Source: DAOPYU01 sp942493245
Lineage (GTDB): Bacteria > Sumerlaeota > Sumerlaeia > UBA8349
Assembly (NCBI GenBank): GCA_942493245.1
Contig: OW818685.1
Coordinates: forward strand, 744,001 to 808,000
Length of the DNA stretch: 64,000 nt
Direction of reading: 5' to 3'
In this document: positions 16,521 to 25,160 of the stretch, one piece after another
How the letters are laid out: each line of letters begins with the position of its first letter
Position numbering within the stretch: the stretch's first letter is position 1
The notes under the pieces: model-generated
Seen by the model: only the letters and a program-made list of their open reading frames with translations
Told to the model about the DNA's origin: nothing
The model's database searches: none
Program-made: the position numbers and the translations under genes

Positions 16521-19187
16521 ATGAATTACCGGAAGCGAATGATCAAGCGGATTCTGTTTCATCCAGTCTCACCCCTGTTTCTTATGTTGTTACTGTTACC
16601 AACTGGAGTCTCAGCCCAGAAGGCCGGTAATTCGACATCTTCTGCCGTGAAACAGCCGGCTCGTTCATATCGACAGGACAACCTCTCCGATTTTCTCGCC
16701 GAACGCCTTGAGAAAGAATATCAGGACTCTTCCAAGGGTGATCTGGCCGATGTGGCCCATCTCAACCGGACCCAGGGGGGAATCAGTATTCTGCAAAAAC
16801 AATTCACGTTTTCTCAGACGCTCGATACATTCCTTTCAATAGATAAAGAGAAGGTGGGCACACCGTTCTTTTGCGGGCGATATGCTCAGAAAAGTGGGAA
16901 TGGTTATTTGGGATCGCCAACAAATCTCTGGCTCACACAGGCGCCCGATGGTTCCCTTGCCGTTGTCAGTTGGATAGCGGCAAGGAATTATGCCGTTATG
17001 TCGGTGGGGAACCCTCAGAACCAGTTGACCAGTTATCGAGTTGCCGCAGCGGCAACAGACGGTCTGCCTGCCTACCAGATCCAATACGATTTGGGATACA
17101 ATTCGGGACAAAGGATCACCATGACCAGGAGCGGAAATTCCAAGACCACGCGTCTGTCCTATCCGGCCAATGCGGTCTGTTACAATTCCCTCAACGTGGC
17201 CAACATTACACTGCGTGGACTGGGATTGAAAGAGGCTGGCGAGGTTAGGGAAGTTTCGGCCTTCGATCTGGAGCCGTATTTCCAAGGGGGAGGTTCCCGT
17301 TCCGTCCGATTTGAGCACAAGGGAAAAGAAGTCGTCACGGTGGAGGCCGGGAAATTTAACGCAAACCATATTGAAGCCTCGTTAATAGGAGGCAACAGAA
17401 CCTCGCCTTCGAAAAGCCCGGAGGAAGCCATTCATTTTTGGGTTTTGGACAACGGTATCCTTGTGCGCATTCTCCGTACCTCGGATAATGCGGATACTTC
17501 CCTCGCCGAATATGTTGCCACCGGGCAGTTAGCGGGGACTGTGGAGGATTCATTCACGAAGGCGGTTGCGCTTGCGCCCAATACCCTGGTCACCGTGGAT
17601 GTTCCCGCCTTCTCACGGCAAAACGCACCGTGGATTTCGACCGGCTACACTGTCAAAGCTGGCGACAAGATTGCTTTCCGGTCCACTGGAGTCGCGAAAT
17701 ACGATCCAGCAGATGCATATCCCCCGGTGGACGCTGACGGGCTTCCGGTTGTGGATGACAAGATTCCCTTTATTGGCGGGCCCAACTCTCCGGTAGGCGC
17801 CCTGATCGGAAGGATTGCCTCATTTGAGAAACCGAGCGAAATCTTCACGATCGGCAAGGAGAGTGTCTATGAAGCGAAGCAGGCGGGGGTTTTGTTCCTG
17901 GGAATCAACGATCAGTACGGCAAGAGCACAAATAATTCCGGCGTTCTGAAGACCGAATTCATCATTGGGAGCCTGCCGCCTGCGACACCGGAATCGCAAC
18001 AGGCGGAAAAAATGGAGGAGCCAGGGCCGGCATCGCCTGCGACCGTTCAGCGGACAGGCAAAATGGAGAATCCCTACGGCGTTTTCACTCCATTCAAGGG
18101 GAAAGATGTGGCTGGCCCGGTGCAGCCGGTTGGCACGATTCTGACCATGGATATGGATCTGATCTGCAGTACCGCCAGCAGTACGGATGGCCGTTTCATT
18201 TATTCGGCATGTTGCAATGGTTCTATGATTGGCTCCTTGAGTCGGAATGCCGTTACAGGCGAACTCCAGATCGTCCAGACCGTTCAGGATTTCCGGTATC
18301 TGAATGGGGCTGTGTCTGTTCGCGTCAGTCCCGACAACCGTTATCTGGCCTCGGTTTCCTGTAATTCCAATTCTGTGATTCTCTTCAGCCGGAATCCGGA
18401 GTCTGGAATTCTCACGGCGCTGGACATGGTGTTGAATAGCGACCTGAAGGACCGTCCCCTCACGTGCGTGACGCACTGCGCGTTTTCACCGGACTCCAAA
18501 TTCCTGTATGTGATTGCGTCTGGAAGCGCGGCTGTGACGGGATTCAGGATTACGGATTCTGGAAAACTGGAATGGGTGGACACCAATCTGGGTGAGGCTC
18601 AGTGTCTCGGGGATGCGCGGGGAATTGCCATGAGTCCCGATGGAAATTCCATCTATGTGGCCGCCGCGCAGGGGGATTCTCTGGTGGTTTTGAATCGCGA
18701 CGTTGTGTCCGGGAAGATGGACATTCGGCAGATTCTCCGGGATGAAGAAGCGGGAATCACCGCACTGGCCGGGGCTTTTGGTGTTTCCTGCAGCTCGGAT
18801 GGAAAATATGTGTATGTCAGCTCGGGTCGTTTTGGAGGAGACAGCGCGGTTCTCGTTTTCAAGGTTGGAGAGGATAAAAAACTGTCGATTGTTCAGGAAA
18901 TCCTGGGGGGGCCCAATGGGTCCTTGAACTACCTGGGCGGAAATGACATCGTGGTATCCCGGGACGGTAAACGAGTTGCGGCCTCAGGCTCCGATTCCAA
19001 TACGGTGGTTTGCTTCACAGTCGACTCCTCCAAGGGAATGCTCAATCCGGTTCAGACTCTGACGCGCGATGAGAAAGATCCCGAGTTCCTCCACACCCCG
19101 AACCAGATGACTTTCAGTCCCGATGGCAAATATCTTTATGTTACCTTGGAGCGCAAAGCGGTCACCGTCTATCGCTGGGACGATTAG
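16521..19187 (+). CDS. Secreted protein with LecA-like domain and C-terminal YVTN-type beta-propeller
   Basis: 888 residues. Signal peptide (KRMIKRILF then LMLLLLPTGVSA) ends near residue 34. Residues about 35-350 match nothing I recognise. Residues about 354-480 resemble the PA-IL/LecA galactose-binding fold: a TVKAGDKIAFRSTG strand, PVGALIGRI, then GVLFLGINDQYGKSTNNSG with the calcium-ligand-like ND and N-S-G. Residues about 540-888 are a seven-bladed propeller with repeated SPDG/YLYV blades (STDGRFIYSAC, SPDNRYLASV, SPDSKFLYVI, SPDGNSIYVA, SSDGKYVYVS, SRDGKRVAAS, SPDGKYLYVT), as in 6-phosphogluconolactonase-like proteins. GGAG lies 6 bases before the chosen ATG; an ATG at 16515 is an alternative. 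Moderately lower GC than its neighbours. Confidence 0.75.
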   Translation: MNYRKRMIKRILFHPVSPLFLMLLLLPTGVSAQKAGNSTSSAVKQPARSYRQDNLSDFLAERLEKEYQDSSKGDLADVAHLNRTQGGISILQKQFTFSQTLDTFLSIDKEKVGTPFFCGRYAQKSGNGYLGSPTNLWLTQAPDGSLAVVSWIAARNYAVMSVGNPQNQLTSYRVAAAATDGLPAYQIQYDLGYNSGQRITMTRSGNSKTTRLSYPANAVCYNSLNVANITLRGLGLKEAGEVREVSAFDLEPYFQGGGSRSVRFEHKGKEVVTVEAGKFNANHIEASLIGGNRTSPSKSPEEAIHFWVLDNGILVRILRTSDNADTSLAEYVATGQLAGTVEDSFTKAVALAPNTLVTVDVPAFSRQNAPWISTGYTVKAGDKIAFRSTGVAKYDPADAYPPVDADGLPVVDDKIPFIGGPNSPVGALIGRIASFEKPSEIFTIGKESVYEAKQAGVLFLGINDQYGKSTNNSGVLKTEFIIGSLPPATPESQQAEKMEEPGPASPATVQRTGKMENPYGVFTPFKGKDVAGPVQPVGTILTMDMDLICSTASSTDGRFIYSACCNGSMIGSLSRNAVTGELQIVQTVQDFRYLNGAVSVRVSPDNRYLASVSCNSNSVILFSRNPESGILTALDMVLNSDLKDRPLTCVTHCAFSPDSKFLYVIASGSAAVTGFRITDSGKLEWVDTNLGEAQCLGDARGIAMSPDGNSIYVAAAQGDSLVVLNRDVVSGKMDIRQILRDEEAGITALAGAFGVSCSSDGKYVYVSSGRFGGDSAVLVFKVGEDKKLSIVQEILGGPNGSLNYLGGNDIVVSRDGKRVAASGSDSNTVVCFTVDSSKGMLNPVQTLTRDEKDPEFLHTPNQMTFSPDGKYLYVTLERKAVTVYRWDD

Positions 19188-19300
19188 AACTGTCTGGGGA
19201 TAAAGAGAAATAGATCAATAGCCTGAAGGAAATGAACAGGCAGATTCGATTTTCTCCACTTTCCCCGAGTTTTTTGAGAACGATTTTCGGAAATTTCTTT

Positions 19301-19340
19301 CCCCCACCCTTTTGAAAATGGAAGGGGTGGGGGATTTTTT
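19301..19340 (+). terminator. Terminator downstream of the propeller gene
   Basis: CCCCCACC...GGTGGGGG stem (19301 to 19333, one bulge) followed by ATTTTTTG. It lies in the convergent interval between 19187 and 19527. The rest of the interval (19188-19526) contains no gene. Confidence 0.75.
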
Positions 19341-19526
19341 GTCGCATTGGTGTCCGAAAAGAGTCGAATGATGGGATACCCATTGAAACATTGAGGATTA
19401 GGGGTGATTTGTTCTGAAGGGGCCTGTAAGCGAAGAATCCCCAAAGTGCTGTGCCAGATGCGAGCACAATTGACGATGGAGCAGCCCAAAGATCGAGGTC
19501 GCATTTGAATGGGTGGTTGCGGGTCT

Positions 19527-21929
19527 CTATTCCTTCCGGAACCCCTCCCAAGCCGTCTGGGCCGGGTCGGAGTCGGGATCGGACGGCGTTGGCGTATCGG
19601 GCTGGGCGGCGGAGGGGGGGCAGATTTTCTCGCGGATGAAGCGCAGGTCGTCGAACATGTCGGCGTAATTTTCGTACTTGCGTCCGAACCGGGGGATGCC
19701 CCAGAGGCGTCCGAGGGGGACTTTCAGGAGGGACTCGATCTTGGGGTTGCGCAGCACCGTGTCGAAATTCTCGGCGTAATCTTTGGCCGGATGGAAGTGC
19801 TCGCCCGTCAGCATCTCGAACCACAGGATGCCCAGGGCGTAGAGGTCGGCGCTCCACGGGTCGTGGAGGTCGGGACGGGTGAAGCGGGCGTATTCGTTCG
19901 GGCGGGGGCCCAGAATGCCGAAATCCACGAGTTTGATCTGTTGCGAGAAGGTGAAGAGGACATTGCCCGGGTGGAGGCGCCCGTGGTAGGCGCCGCGCTG
20001 GCGGGCCGTGTTGAGCGCGCCGACCATGTCGTGAATCCAGGTGATGTACTGCTCGGGCTGGGCCAGACCGGGCGACTGGCGGTCGGCCAGGGAGCCGCCT
20101 TCGATGTATTCCATAATAAAGATGATTTTGCGGTCGGTCATGGGCGAAGCGAGAATCTGACCGATGTTCGGGTGCTGGATACCCGCGAGGCGCTCGAGCA
20201 CCTGACGGTCCACGGCGCGCAGACTGATTTCCTTGAGCACGACCTTGCGGCCCAGTTGCGGGTGCAGCGCCAGGAGCACCTTGGCGATGCCGTCGTCGCG
20301 CAATGTGCGCTCGATCTGATAGAAACTGCTCAGGCTTTTCAGGTCCAGCGGGCGATCCGGCGGGGTTTGACCCGGCGCGACAAACGGGACGGCGGTCGGG
20401 GGCGGCGTGGGCCGGACCGAGCCGGGCAAGGGCGTTGGCGTCTGGGGAGTCGGGGTGGACTCGGGACGGAACGCGGTCTGCTGGGGGACGGGCGTGGCGC
20501 CCGGGCGCAGGAGGGTGGCGGCGGCGTCCGGTTCGTTGCGCAAGACGGTGGAGGCGGACATCAGAGTCTGCGAAATGGTTTGCGCCGACGAGGGCATCAG
20601 GATCGAAGATCCCGCCGAAGCGCCGGGCGTCTGCCCCATGAGCATGTGGGCGCGGGCCAGGGCCAGCGAGCGTTTGAAAAGGTCGAACGAACGCAGGCGC
20701 TTGTTTTTGTCCTGATGCAGCGCCTTCAGAACGGTCTGGCTCAGCAGGGTGGGAATCTGGACGTTGAGCGTGTGGGGGGGACGCCGCGGAGGCGGCGGAC
20801 AGGGCTTGCCGGTCAGGAGCTCGTAGGCAATGACCCCCATCGCGTAGATGTCGGCCTCGGTTCCCACGTCCTTGGCGCCGATAAAGCACTCGGGCGCCAT
20901 GTACTTGGGTGTTCCCATGACCACGTTGGCCATCGTCAGGCGGTCGTCTTCGGTAGTCTGGAGCTGCGCGATGCCGAAGTCGAGCAGTTTCACTTCGCCC
21001 TTGTCGTTCAGGAGGATGTTGGCCGGTTTCAGGTCGCGGTGGACGACCCCCTGGCTGAAGGCGTAATCGAGCGCGTCGCAAACAGGAATCAGGCAACCGA
21101 TGCGCTCGACAATGTTCTTGTCGCGACAGTACTCGTCGAGAGTTTTCCCCTCGAAGTACTGCATGACGATGTAACAGACTCCGTGGTCTTCACCCTGTTC
21201 ATAAACCTGGATGATATTGGGGTGGGTGAGCCGGGCGATAATCTTGCCCTCGCGTTTGAATCGCTCGGACATGCCGGGCAGGGCGCTGAGCTGGCGCTTG
21301 AGGGTCTTGATGGCCACGGGCCGGTCGAGCGCGACCTGCTGGCACTTGCAGACCATGCCGCACCCGCCCACGCCCAGCAGTTTCTCGAACTGGTAATCTT
21401 TCATGCGCGCGAAAAAGGCCACCACTTCCTGGTGGTCGTCGGCCTGACCCAGTTGGGCGCTGATTTCCTCGATGGCAAAATACTGGCCCAGTTTCTTCAA
21501 CACCACCGATTGCGTGGCGACCAGGGCGTGGATGGTCAGGCCCAGGCTCTCCGAAAGTTCCTGAATCACTTCGCTGTCGCTCGGGTCGGTCATGACCAGG
21601 GTCAGGGTGTTCCCCGAGCGGTTGAGGGGAATGATCTCGTGTTCGAGCAGGAGTCTTTTGGGGATGATCCGCATGAGAGCGGGGTTGATAGAGAGGGACT
21701 CTTCGCCCAAACTGGGCACCTTGAAATGTTCCGCCAGGAAACGGCACAAGACCTTTTCGTCCAGGTATCCCAAGTCAATCAGGTGGTGTCCCAACCGCTT
21801 GCCCTGGTGCTGCTGCACCTCGAGGGCGGTTTTCAATTGTTCCTGGGTGATGAATCTCTCCCGCAGAAGCCATTCGCCCAACGGCAGCTTGCGACTGAAA
21901 CGGGAACTGACCCTGGACAGAAAACCCAT
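19527..21929 (-). CDS. Ser/Thr protein kinase with N-terminal MshEN domain and C-terminal pseudokinase
   Basis: 800 residues, cytosolic. Residues about 12-150 are an MshEN/GSPII_E N-terminal domain (LGEWLLRERFITQEQL, GKRLGHHLIDLGYL), a fold that binds cyclic-di-GMP in MshE. Residues about 180-440 are a complete Hanks-type kinase: Gly-loop LGVGGCGMV, VAIKTLK lysine, HRDLKPAN, LLDFG and MAPE. A Pro/Ala-rich linker (about 455-545) follows. Residues about 550-780 are a second kinase fold that keeps VVLKE and VDFG but has lost the Gly-loop and has HGRLHPGN in place of HRDxxxxN, so it lacks the catalytic aspartate. The ATG at 21929 (GAGAG upstream) is preferred to longer starts, because the region above it is low-quality sequence before the first domain. 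Confidence 0.88.
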   Translation of the reverse strand: MGFLSRVSSRFSRKLPLGEWLLRERFITQEQLKTALEVQQHQGKRLGHHLIDLGYLDEKVLCRFLAEHFKVPSLGEESLSINPALMRIIPKRLLLEHEIIPLNRSGNTLTLVMTDPSDSEVIQELSESLGLTIHALVATQSVVLKKLGQYFAIEEISAQLGQADDHQEVVAFFARMKDYQFEKLLGVGGCGMVCKCQQVALDRPVAIKTLKRQLSALPGMSERFKREGKIIARLTHPNIIQVYEQGEDHGVCYIVMQYFEGKTLDEYCRDKNIVERIGCLIPVCDALDYAFSQGVVHRDLKPANILLNDKGEVKLLDFGIAQLQTTEDDRLTMANVVMGTPKYMAPECFIGAKDVGTEADIYAMGVIAYELLTGKPCPPPPRRPPHTLNVQIPTLLSQTVLKALHQDKNKRLRSFDLFKRSLALARAHMLMGQTPGASAGSSILMPSSAQTISQTLMSASTVLRNEPDAAATLLRPGATPVPQQTAFRPESTPTPQTPTPLPGSVRPTPPPTAVPFVAPGQTPPDRPLDLKSLSSFYQIERTLRDDGIAKVLLALHPQLGRKVVLKEISLRAVDRQVLERLAGIQHPNIGQILASPMTDRKIIFIMEYIEGGSLADRQSPGLAQPEQYITWIHDMVGALNTARQRGAYHGRLHPGNVLFTFSQQIKLVDFGILGPRPNEYARFTRPDLHDPWSADLYALGILWFEMLTGEHFHPAKDYAENFDTVLRNPKIESLLKVPLGRLWGIPRFGRKYENYADMFDDLRFIREKICPPSAAQPDTPTPSDPDSDPAQTAWEGFRKE

Positions 21930-22201
21930 CGCGATTTCTACTCTCTCGGCGTCCTCGTGGAATGCGGAGTCTGGAAAATCGAATGCGGGATGAACAAAAT
22001 GAAGACTCTTGCCCGGCCCTGTGACCTCCCAAACCCGTCCGAAGATTACACAGGTTTTCGGGGGAAGGCAAGTGGAGAAAGAATCCAATCTTGCTATTCC
22101 TCGTTTTTTCCAGAGATTGCCTCCCGGGTTAGCCGCCGCCTCTCGACTCCCGGCTTTTTTCCGTAACGGGAACCGGTTTTTCCACACCCCCAACACCCCT
22201 C

Positions 22202-22331
22202 ACCGGCCCGAAAGATTTGCACCGCCGACTCCCGTTGGTTTTGCGGTCCTGTACCGCCGACGTCCCCGCCGGCCCAAGAGGTTTGTACCACCGGCCCGAG
22301 AAATTCGTACCGCCGGCGTCCCCGCCGGCGT
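22202..22331. repeat. Degenerate GC-rich repeat cluster (GTACCGCCG / CCGGCCCGA words)
   Basis: Three variants of a unit CCGGCCCGA-A-A-TT-G-ACC occur at 22203, 22270 and 22291, interleaved with two copies of GTACCGCCGRCGTCCCCGCC at 22251 and 22308. Spacing is irregular, unlike CRISPR. Confidence 0.55.
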
Positions 22332-22456
22332 CGTTTCTCCAGTTTTCTGAAAAGGGTGAAGAGGACCCAGGAACTCCTCTATTGTCCGGCGAATGGTGAG
22401 GTTGTCGTTTAGGGGGGGACGGAAAGTTCCCCGTCCTGTAAAAGCGGGGATGGCCC

Positions 22457-22570
22457 GGAGGTGGCACGGGCGTCCCGCCCGTGAATTGCCGACGTTTCGT
22501 CGGCAGGGCCGGGGATTTCTGGCCCTTTATTCCGGAACCTCTTCATGGGCGGGACGCCCATGCCACCTCC
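22457..22570. repeat. Inverted repeat GGAGGTGGCA-CGGGCGTCCCGCCC
   Basis: 22457-22483 and 22544-22570 pair over 27 bases with two mismatches, each arm itself containing the palindrome GGGCGTCCCGCCC. A 60-base loop has a further GCCGACGTTTCGTCGGC hairpin. Confidence 0.7.
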
Positions 22571-22814
22571 AGAACCGCCTCCCTCATCTGTGTGAAGGTC
22601 CGAAGAGGGGGGATGTTGGTGTCAGTAACCCGAAAGGTCATCTAGACAATGAGGAGTTCCTGGGAGGGGGGTCGAACTTCGGACGGCAGGCCGACTTCAT
22701 TCCGCATTCCGTACTCCGAATTTCGCATTCCCCTTGACTTCCCGGGCGGCGGGTGGGTTTACTCGGGAACGGAATGTGACGTGAAGAACCGGGTGGAACG
22801 GGGGAAGGGTGACG

Positions 22815-24095
22815 ATGCTCCAGCGGGTGGTGGCAAGGTTGTGGCGCCGGGGACCGAAAGGCGGCCAGACCGGATTTTCCCGGTTGGCCTGCTGGGCGGC
22901 GGTCGTCCTAGCCGTGTGCCAGTTCTCGCCACTCCTCACGGTCAATTCCTACCGGCCCGAGTACCACCATTTCGACGAGCCGAACTGGATCTGGGTGGGG
23001 TGCGAAACCTGGCGGCACGCGGTGGCGGGCGACTGGAACGGGGCGTTCTGGCTCGAGGAGTACGCCGGATGGGGCGCGCCGAACCCGCAATTGGGCAAAC
23101 TCTTCATCGGTGCGCCGGTGGATTTCTTTCTGCGAGTCAACCCGGACGTGAAGTTGCACGAGTTCGGCAATCTGGGCGATCCGGCGGACACGGCCACGTG
23201 GCCCGACCCGCGCCTGTACTACCCCGCGCGCGTGCAGGCGGCGGTTTTCACGATGCTGACTGCGCTGCTGCTGGTGGACCTGGGCGCGACGCTCTTCGGC
23301 GGGGGGGCGGCGCTCGCGGCGGTTCTGTGGTTCGCGGCGCACCCCTACGTAGAAGTCTGTTCCTTCCGGGCGATGACGGACGCCTGCATGGCCTTCGGCG
23401 CGATGCTGGCCTTCTGGGGCTTATTCCGGCGGCGCGGGTGGGCGGTCGTTCTGGCGGTCGGAGTCGGCCTGGGATGGGCGGCGGCCACCCGGGTCAATGG
23501 GTTGTTCATGGCGCCCGTCGTGGCGCTGGGGCTGGCGATGCGCGGACGCGCGGAGGGACGGCTGGGAAGCGCCGCGCTCCAGTTCGCGGGCGCCCTGGCC
23601 ATCGCCGCCGCACTGTTCTATGGCACGAACCCCCTCCTGTGGCAGGAGCCGCTCGTGGGGTTGAAACTGATCTTCGGACATTCGGCGGGACCGGGGCCGG
23701 GGCAGTGGACAACGGCGCGGGTGGCGCTGTGGGTCGAGTCGTTCAAGGGCTTGTTCTGGGACACCTGCCCGACCGGGGCGTTGCCCGGTTCCGCGCTTTT
23801 CACCCGCACGCTGCGCGCGCTGGCGCTCGTGTACGCCCTGGCGGTGCTGGCCCGTTCAACGGACCCCGACCGGCGGCGCTTTCTCGCCTGCTCGGGTCTC
23901 CTGGCGCTGCTGCTGGTGTTCGGGGTTCCGAAACTGTGGGAGCGCTACTTTCTGCCGGGCCTCCCGATGCTGTCCCTTCTGGCCGGGTACGGCGCCGCGA
24001 TGTTCCTGCGCGTGGTCTGGCCCCGGCTGGAGGAAGTCGTCCACGCGGGAAGAAAGATGGAGAGCGAGAACGGGGGAAACGCGGAGAGACGGTGA
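22815..24095 (+). CDS. GT-C/ArnT-like membrane glycosyltransferase (putative)
   Basis: 426 residues with about ten transmembrane segments. The first external loop has HFDEPNWIW, the acidic DE pair expected of GT-C enzymes that use polyprenyl-phosphate sugars (PMT/ArnT type, GT39/GT83). Loop residues DPRLYYPARVQAAV and aromatic-rich helix ends fit the PMT_2 superfamily. Substrate is unknown. An in-frame GTG at 22809 is possible; the ATG at 22815 has GAAGG 5 bases upstream. Composition is very GC-rich (about 68%), higher than its surroundings. It stands alone, with palindromic repeats on both sides. Confidence 0.65.
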   Translation: MLQRVVARLWRRGPKGGQTGFSRLACWAAVVLAVCQFSPLLTVNSYRPEYHHFDEPNWIWVGCETWRHAVAGDWNGAFWLEEYAGWGAPNPQLGKLFIGAPVDFFLRVNPDVKLHEFGNLGDPADTATWPDPRLYYPARVQAAVFTMLTALLLVDLGATLFGGGAALAAVLWFAAHPYVEVCSFRAMTDACMAFGAMLAFWGLFRRRGWAVVLAVGVGLGWAAATRVNGLFMAPVVALGLAMRGRAEGRLGSAALQFAGALAIAAALFYGTNPLLWQEPLVGLKLIFGHSAGPGPGQWTTARVALWVESFKGLFWDTCPTGALPGSALFTRTLRALALVYALAVLARSTDPDRRRFLACSGLLALLLVFGVPKLWERYFLPGLPMLSLLAGYGAAMFLRVVWPRLEEVVHAGRKMESENGGNAERR

Positions 24096-24137
24096 AATTC
24101 GCCGATCTTGGTGGGGGTTGCGTATCGTTTATTTGAA

Positions 24138-24223
24138 AAAAATGAGACGGGATCACAGGATCTTCAGGATGGAGGGACTTTCTCGGTTATCCGGTTGATT
24201 CTGTGATCCGGTCTTCTCATTTT
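24138..24223. repeat. Palindromic repeat, GATCACAGGAT family, copy 2
   Basis: Left arm AAAATGAGACGGGATCACAG (24138-24157 and on) and right arm 24197-24223 pair with a 3-base bulge. Same words as 2256-2340. Confidence 0.65.
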
Positions 24224-24251
24224 CGTCTTGTCTCTTTGAACCGACGTTTAT

Positions 24252-24333
24252 CCGCAGATGACGCAGATCGGCGCAGATGAAAAACGCGAAGGAATTCCTT
24301 TCGCTCATCTGCGAGAATCTGCGTCCTCTGCGG
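24252..24333. repeat. Palindromic repeat, CCGCAGATGACGCAGAT family
   Basis: 24252-24280 pairs with 24305-24333 over 29 bases with about five mismatches (CCGCAGATGACGCAGATC on the left; GAATCTGCGTCCTCTGCGG on the right). Confidence 0.65.
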
Positions 24334-24377
24334 ATTCTGTTTCTGTCAAGCCGGGAGAAAAGACGTTTGAGAAAATG

Positions 24378-24405
24378 ATCGCGCGGAGGCGCGGAGACGC
24401 GGAGA
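24378..24405. repeat. Direct repeat, CGCAGAGACGC family, copy 2
   Basis: ATCGCGCGGAGGCGCGGAGA plus CGCGGAGA; 24 of 28 positions match 10688-10715. Confidence 0.6.
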
Positions 24406-24651
24406 ACCGCATCCTGTGATTCGATCCCCCAAAGTCTTTTTGTCTGACCGAGAATAAGAGAGGGAATTCGTCTTCCTGATTTATTTCTCTTGACCGAAAC
24501 AGAACCTTGAGGCAAAAGAGAGTCGCGCTCAAACAAAGCAAGAAGAACGTATGCGATTCGGTACAGGTCGGCTCTGTTTCAAGTCTTCAGTTGGGATTCC
24601 ACTCGAGCCTTTTCAAAAGGATGGAACATTTTAGCGGCGGGAGGTCGTGTC

Positions 24652-24969
24652 ATGCGGTTTGTCTCGGTTCTCATGTTTTCTGCTTTTCTTCTTCTCTCGG
24701 GGTGCAATGTGGCGACAACCATGAAGGACATGACGGCCAAACAGAAGGCGGTCCAGGAAGCGATCCAGCAGAAAATGGGGCTTCAGGCGCAGGTGGGGTG
24801 GCTGGAACGGAACGGCCAGTTGGCCCAGATCACGGTGGCTTTCGAGGAGGCCGCGGTCGGGGATAAAAAGGTCTCCGAGTTGGAAAGCGCCGTCAAGGAA
24901 GCCATCCAGGCGTCGTTCCAGACCCAACCGCAGGTGCTGTGTGTTCAGATTCTTACGAAGAAACAATAG
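24652..24969 (+). CDS. Small putative lipoprotein
   Basis: 105 residues. Signal sequence ends in the lipobox LLLSGC (Cys18), so it should be lipid-modified and anchored in a membrane facing the periplasm. The mature part is a short helical segment rich in Lys/Gln followed by an alternating beta-alpha pattern (GQLAQITVAFEE, VSELESAVKEAIQASF, PQVLCVQILTKK). I do not recognise a family. GGGAGG lies about 8 bases upstream of the ATG. It shares strand with the lipoprotein gene 190 bases downstream but no operon link is evident. Confidence 0.65.
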   Translation: MRFVSVLMFSAFLLLSGCNVATTMKDMTAKQKAVQEAIQQKMGLQAQVGWLERNGQLAQITVAFEEAAVGDKKVSELESAVKEAIQASFQTQPQVLCVQILTKKQ

Positions 24970-25160
24970 ATCGGAGATCGTCAACCTGATCCAAACTCTG
25001 GCCGTGGGAACATTTTCCCCTGAGAGAAGTCCGTTCGTGAATTTGTGTGTACCGTTACTGTGCCGATGGCGGATCAGGAGAAAGGACTGAGGGAGTACGT
25101 ATCCCAAGATGGTGGATGAATGAAATGGCGATGAACAGAATCAACCTCAGAAGGCGCGAA

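Larger units (their letters stand above)
21930..22814. other. Gene-free divergent region with GC-rich repeats
   Basis: Lies between the kinase start and the GT-C gene start. It holds a degenerate GC-rich repeat cluster (22202-22331) and a large inverted repeat (22457-22570). Apparent ORFs here have no coding features. Confidence 0.6.
24096..24651. other. Gene-free region with three adjacent palindrome families
   Basis: Contains the repeats at 24138-24223, 24252-24333 and 24378-24405 in direct succession, then an AT-richer stretch (24406-24640) that should hold the promoter of the small lipoprotein gene. GCGGGAGG precedes its start. Confidence 0.6.

Noticed and set aside
19509..22166. 885-residue plus-strand ORF opposite the kinase gene
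   Set aside because: Same shadow effect; the minus-strand protein has complete kinase motifs.
22202..22331. CRISPR or tandem minisatellite
   Set aside because: Unit length and spacing are irregular and copies are degenerate.
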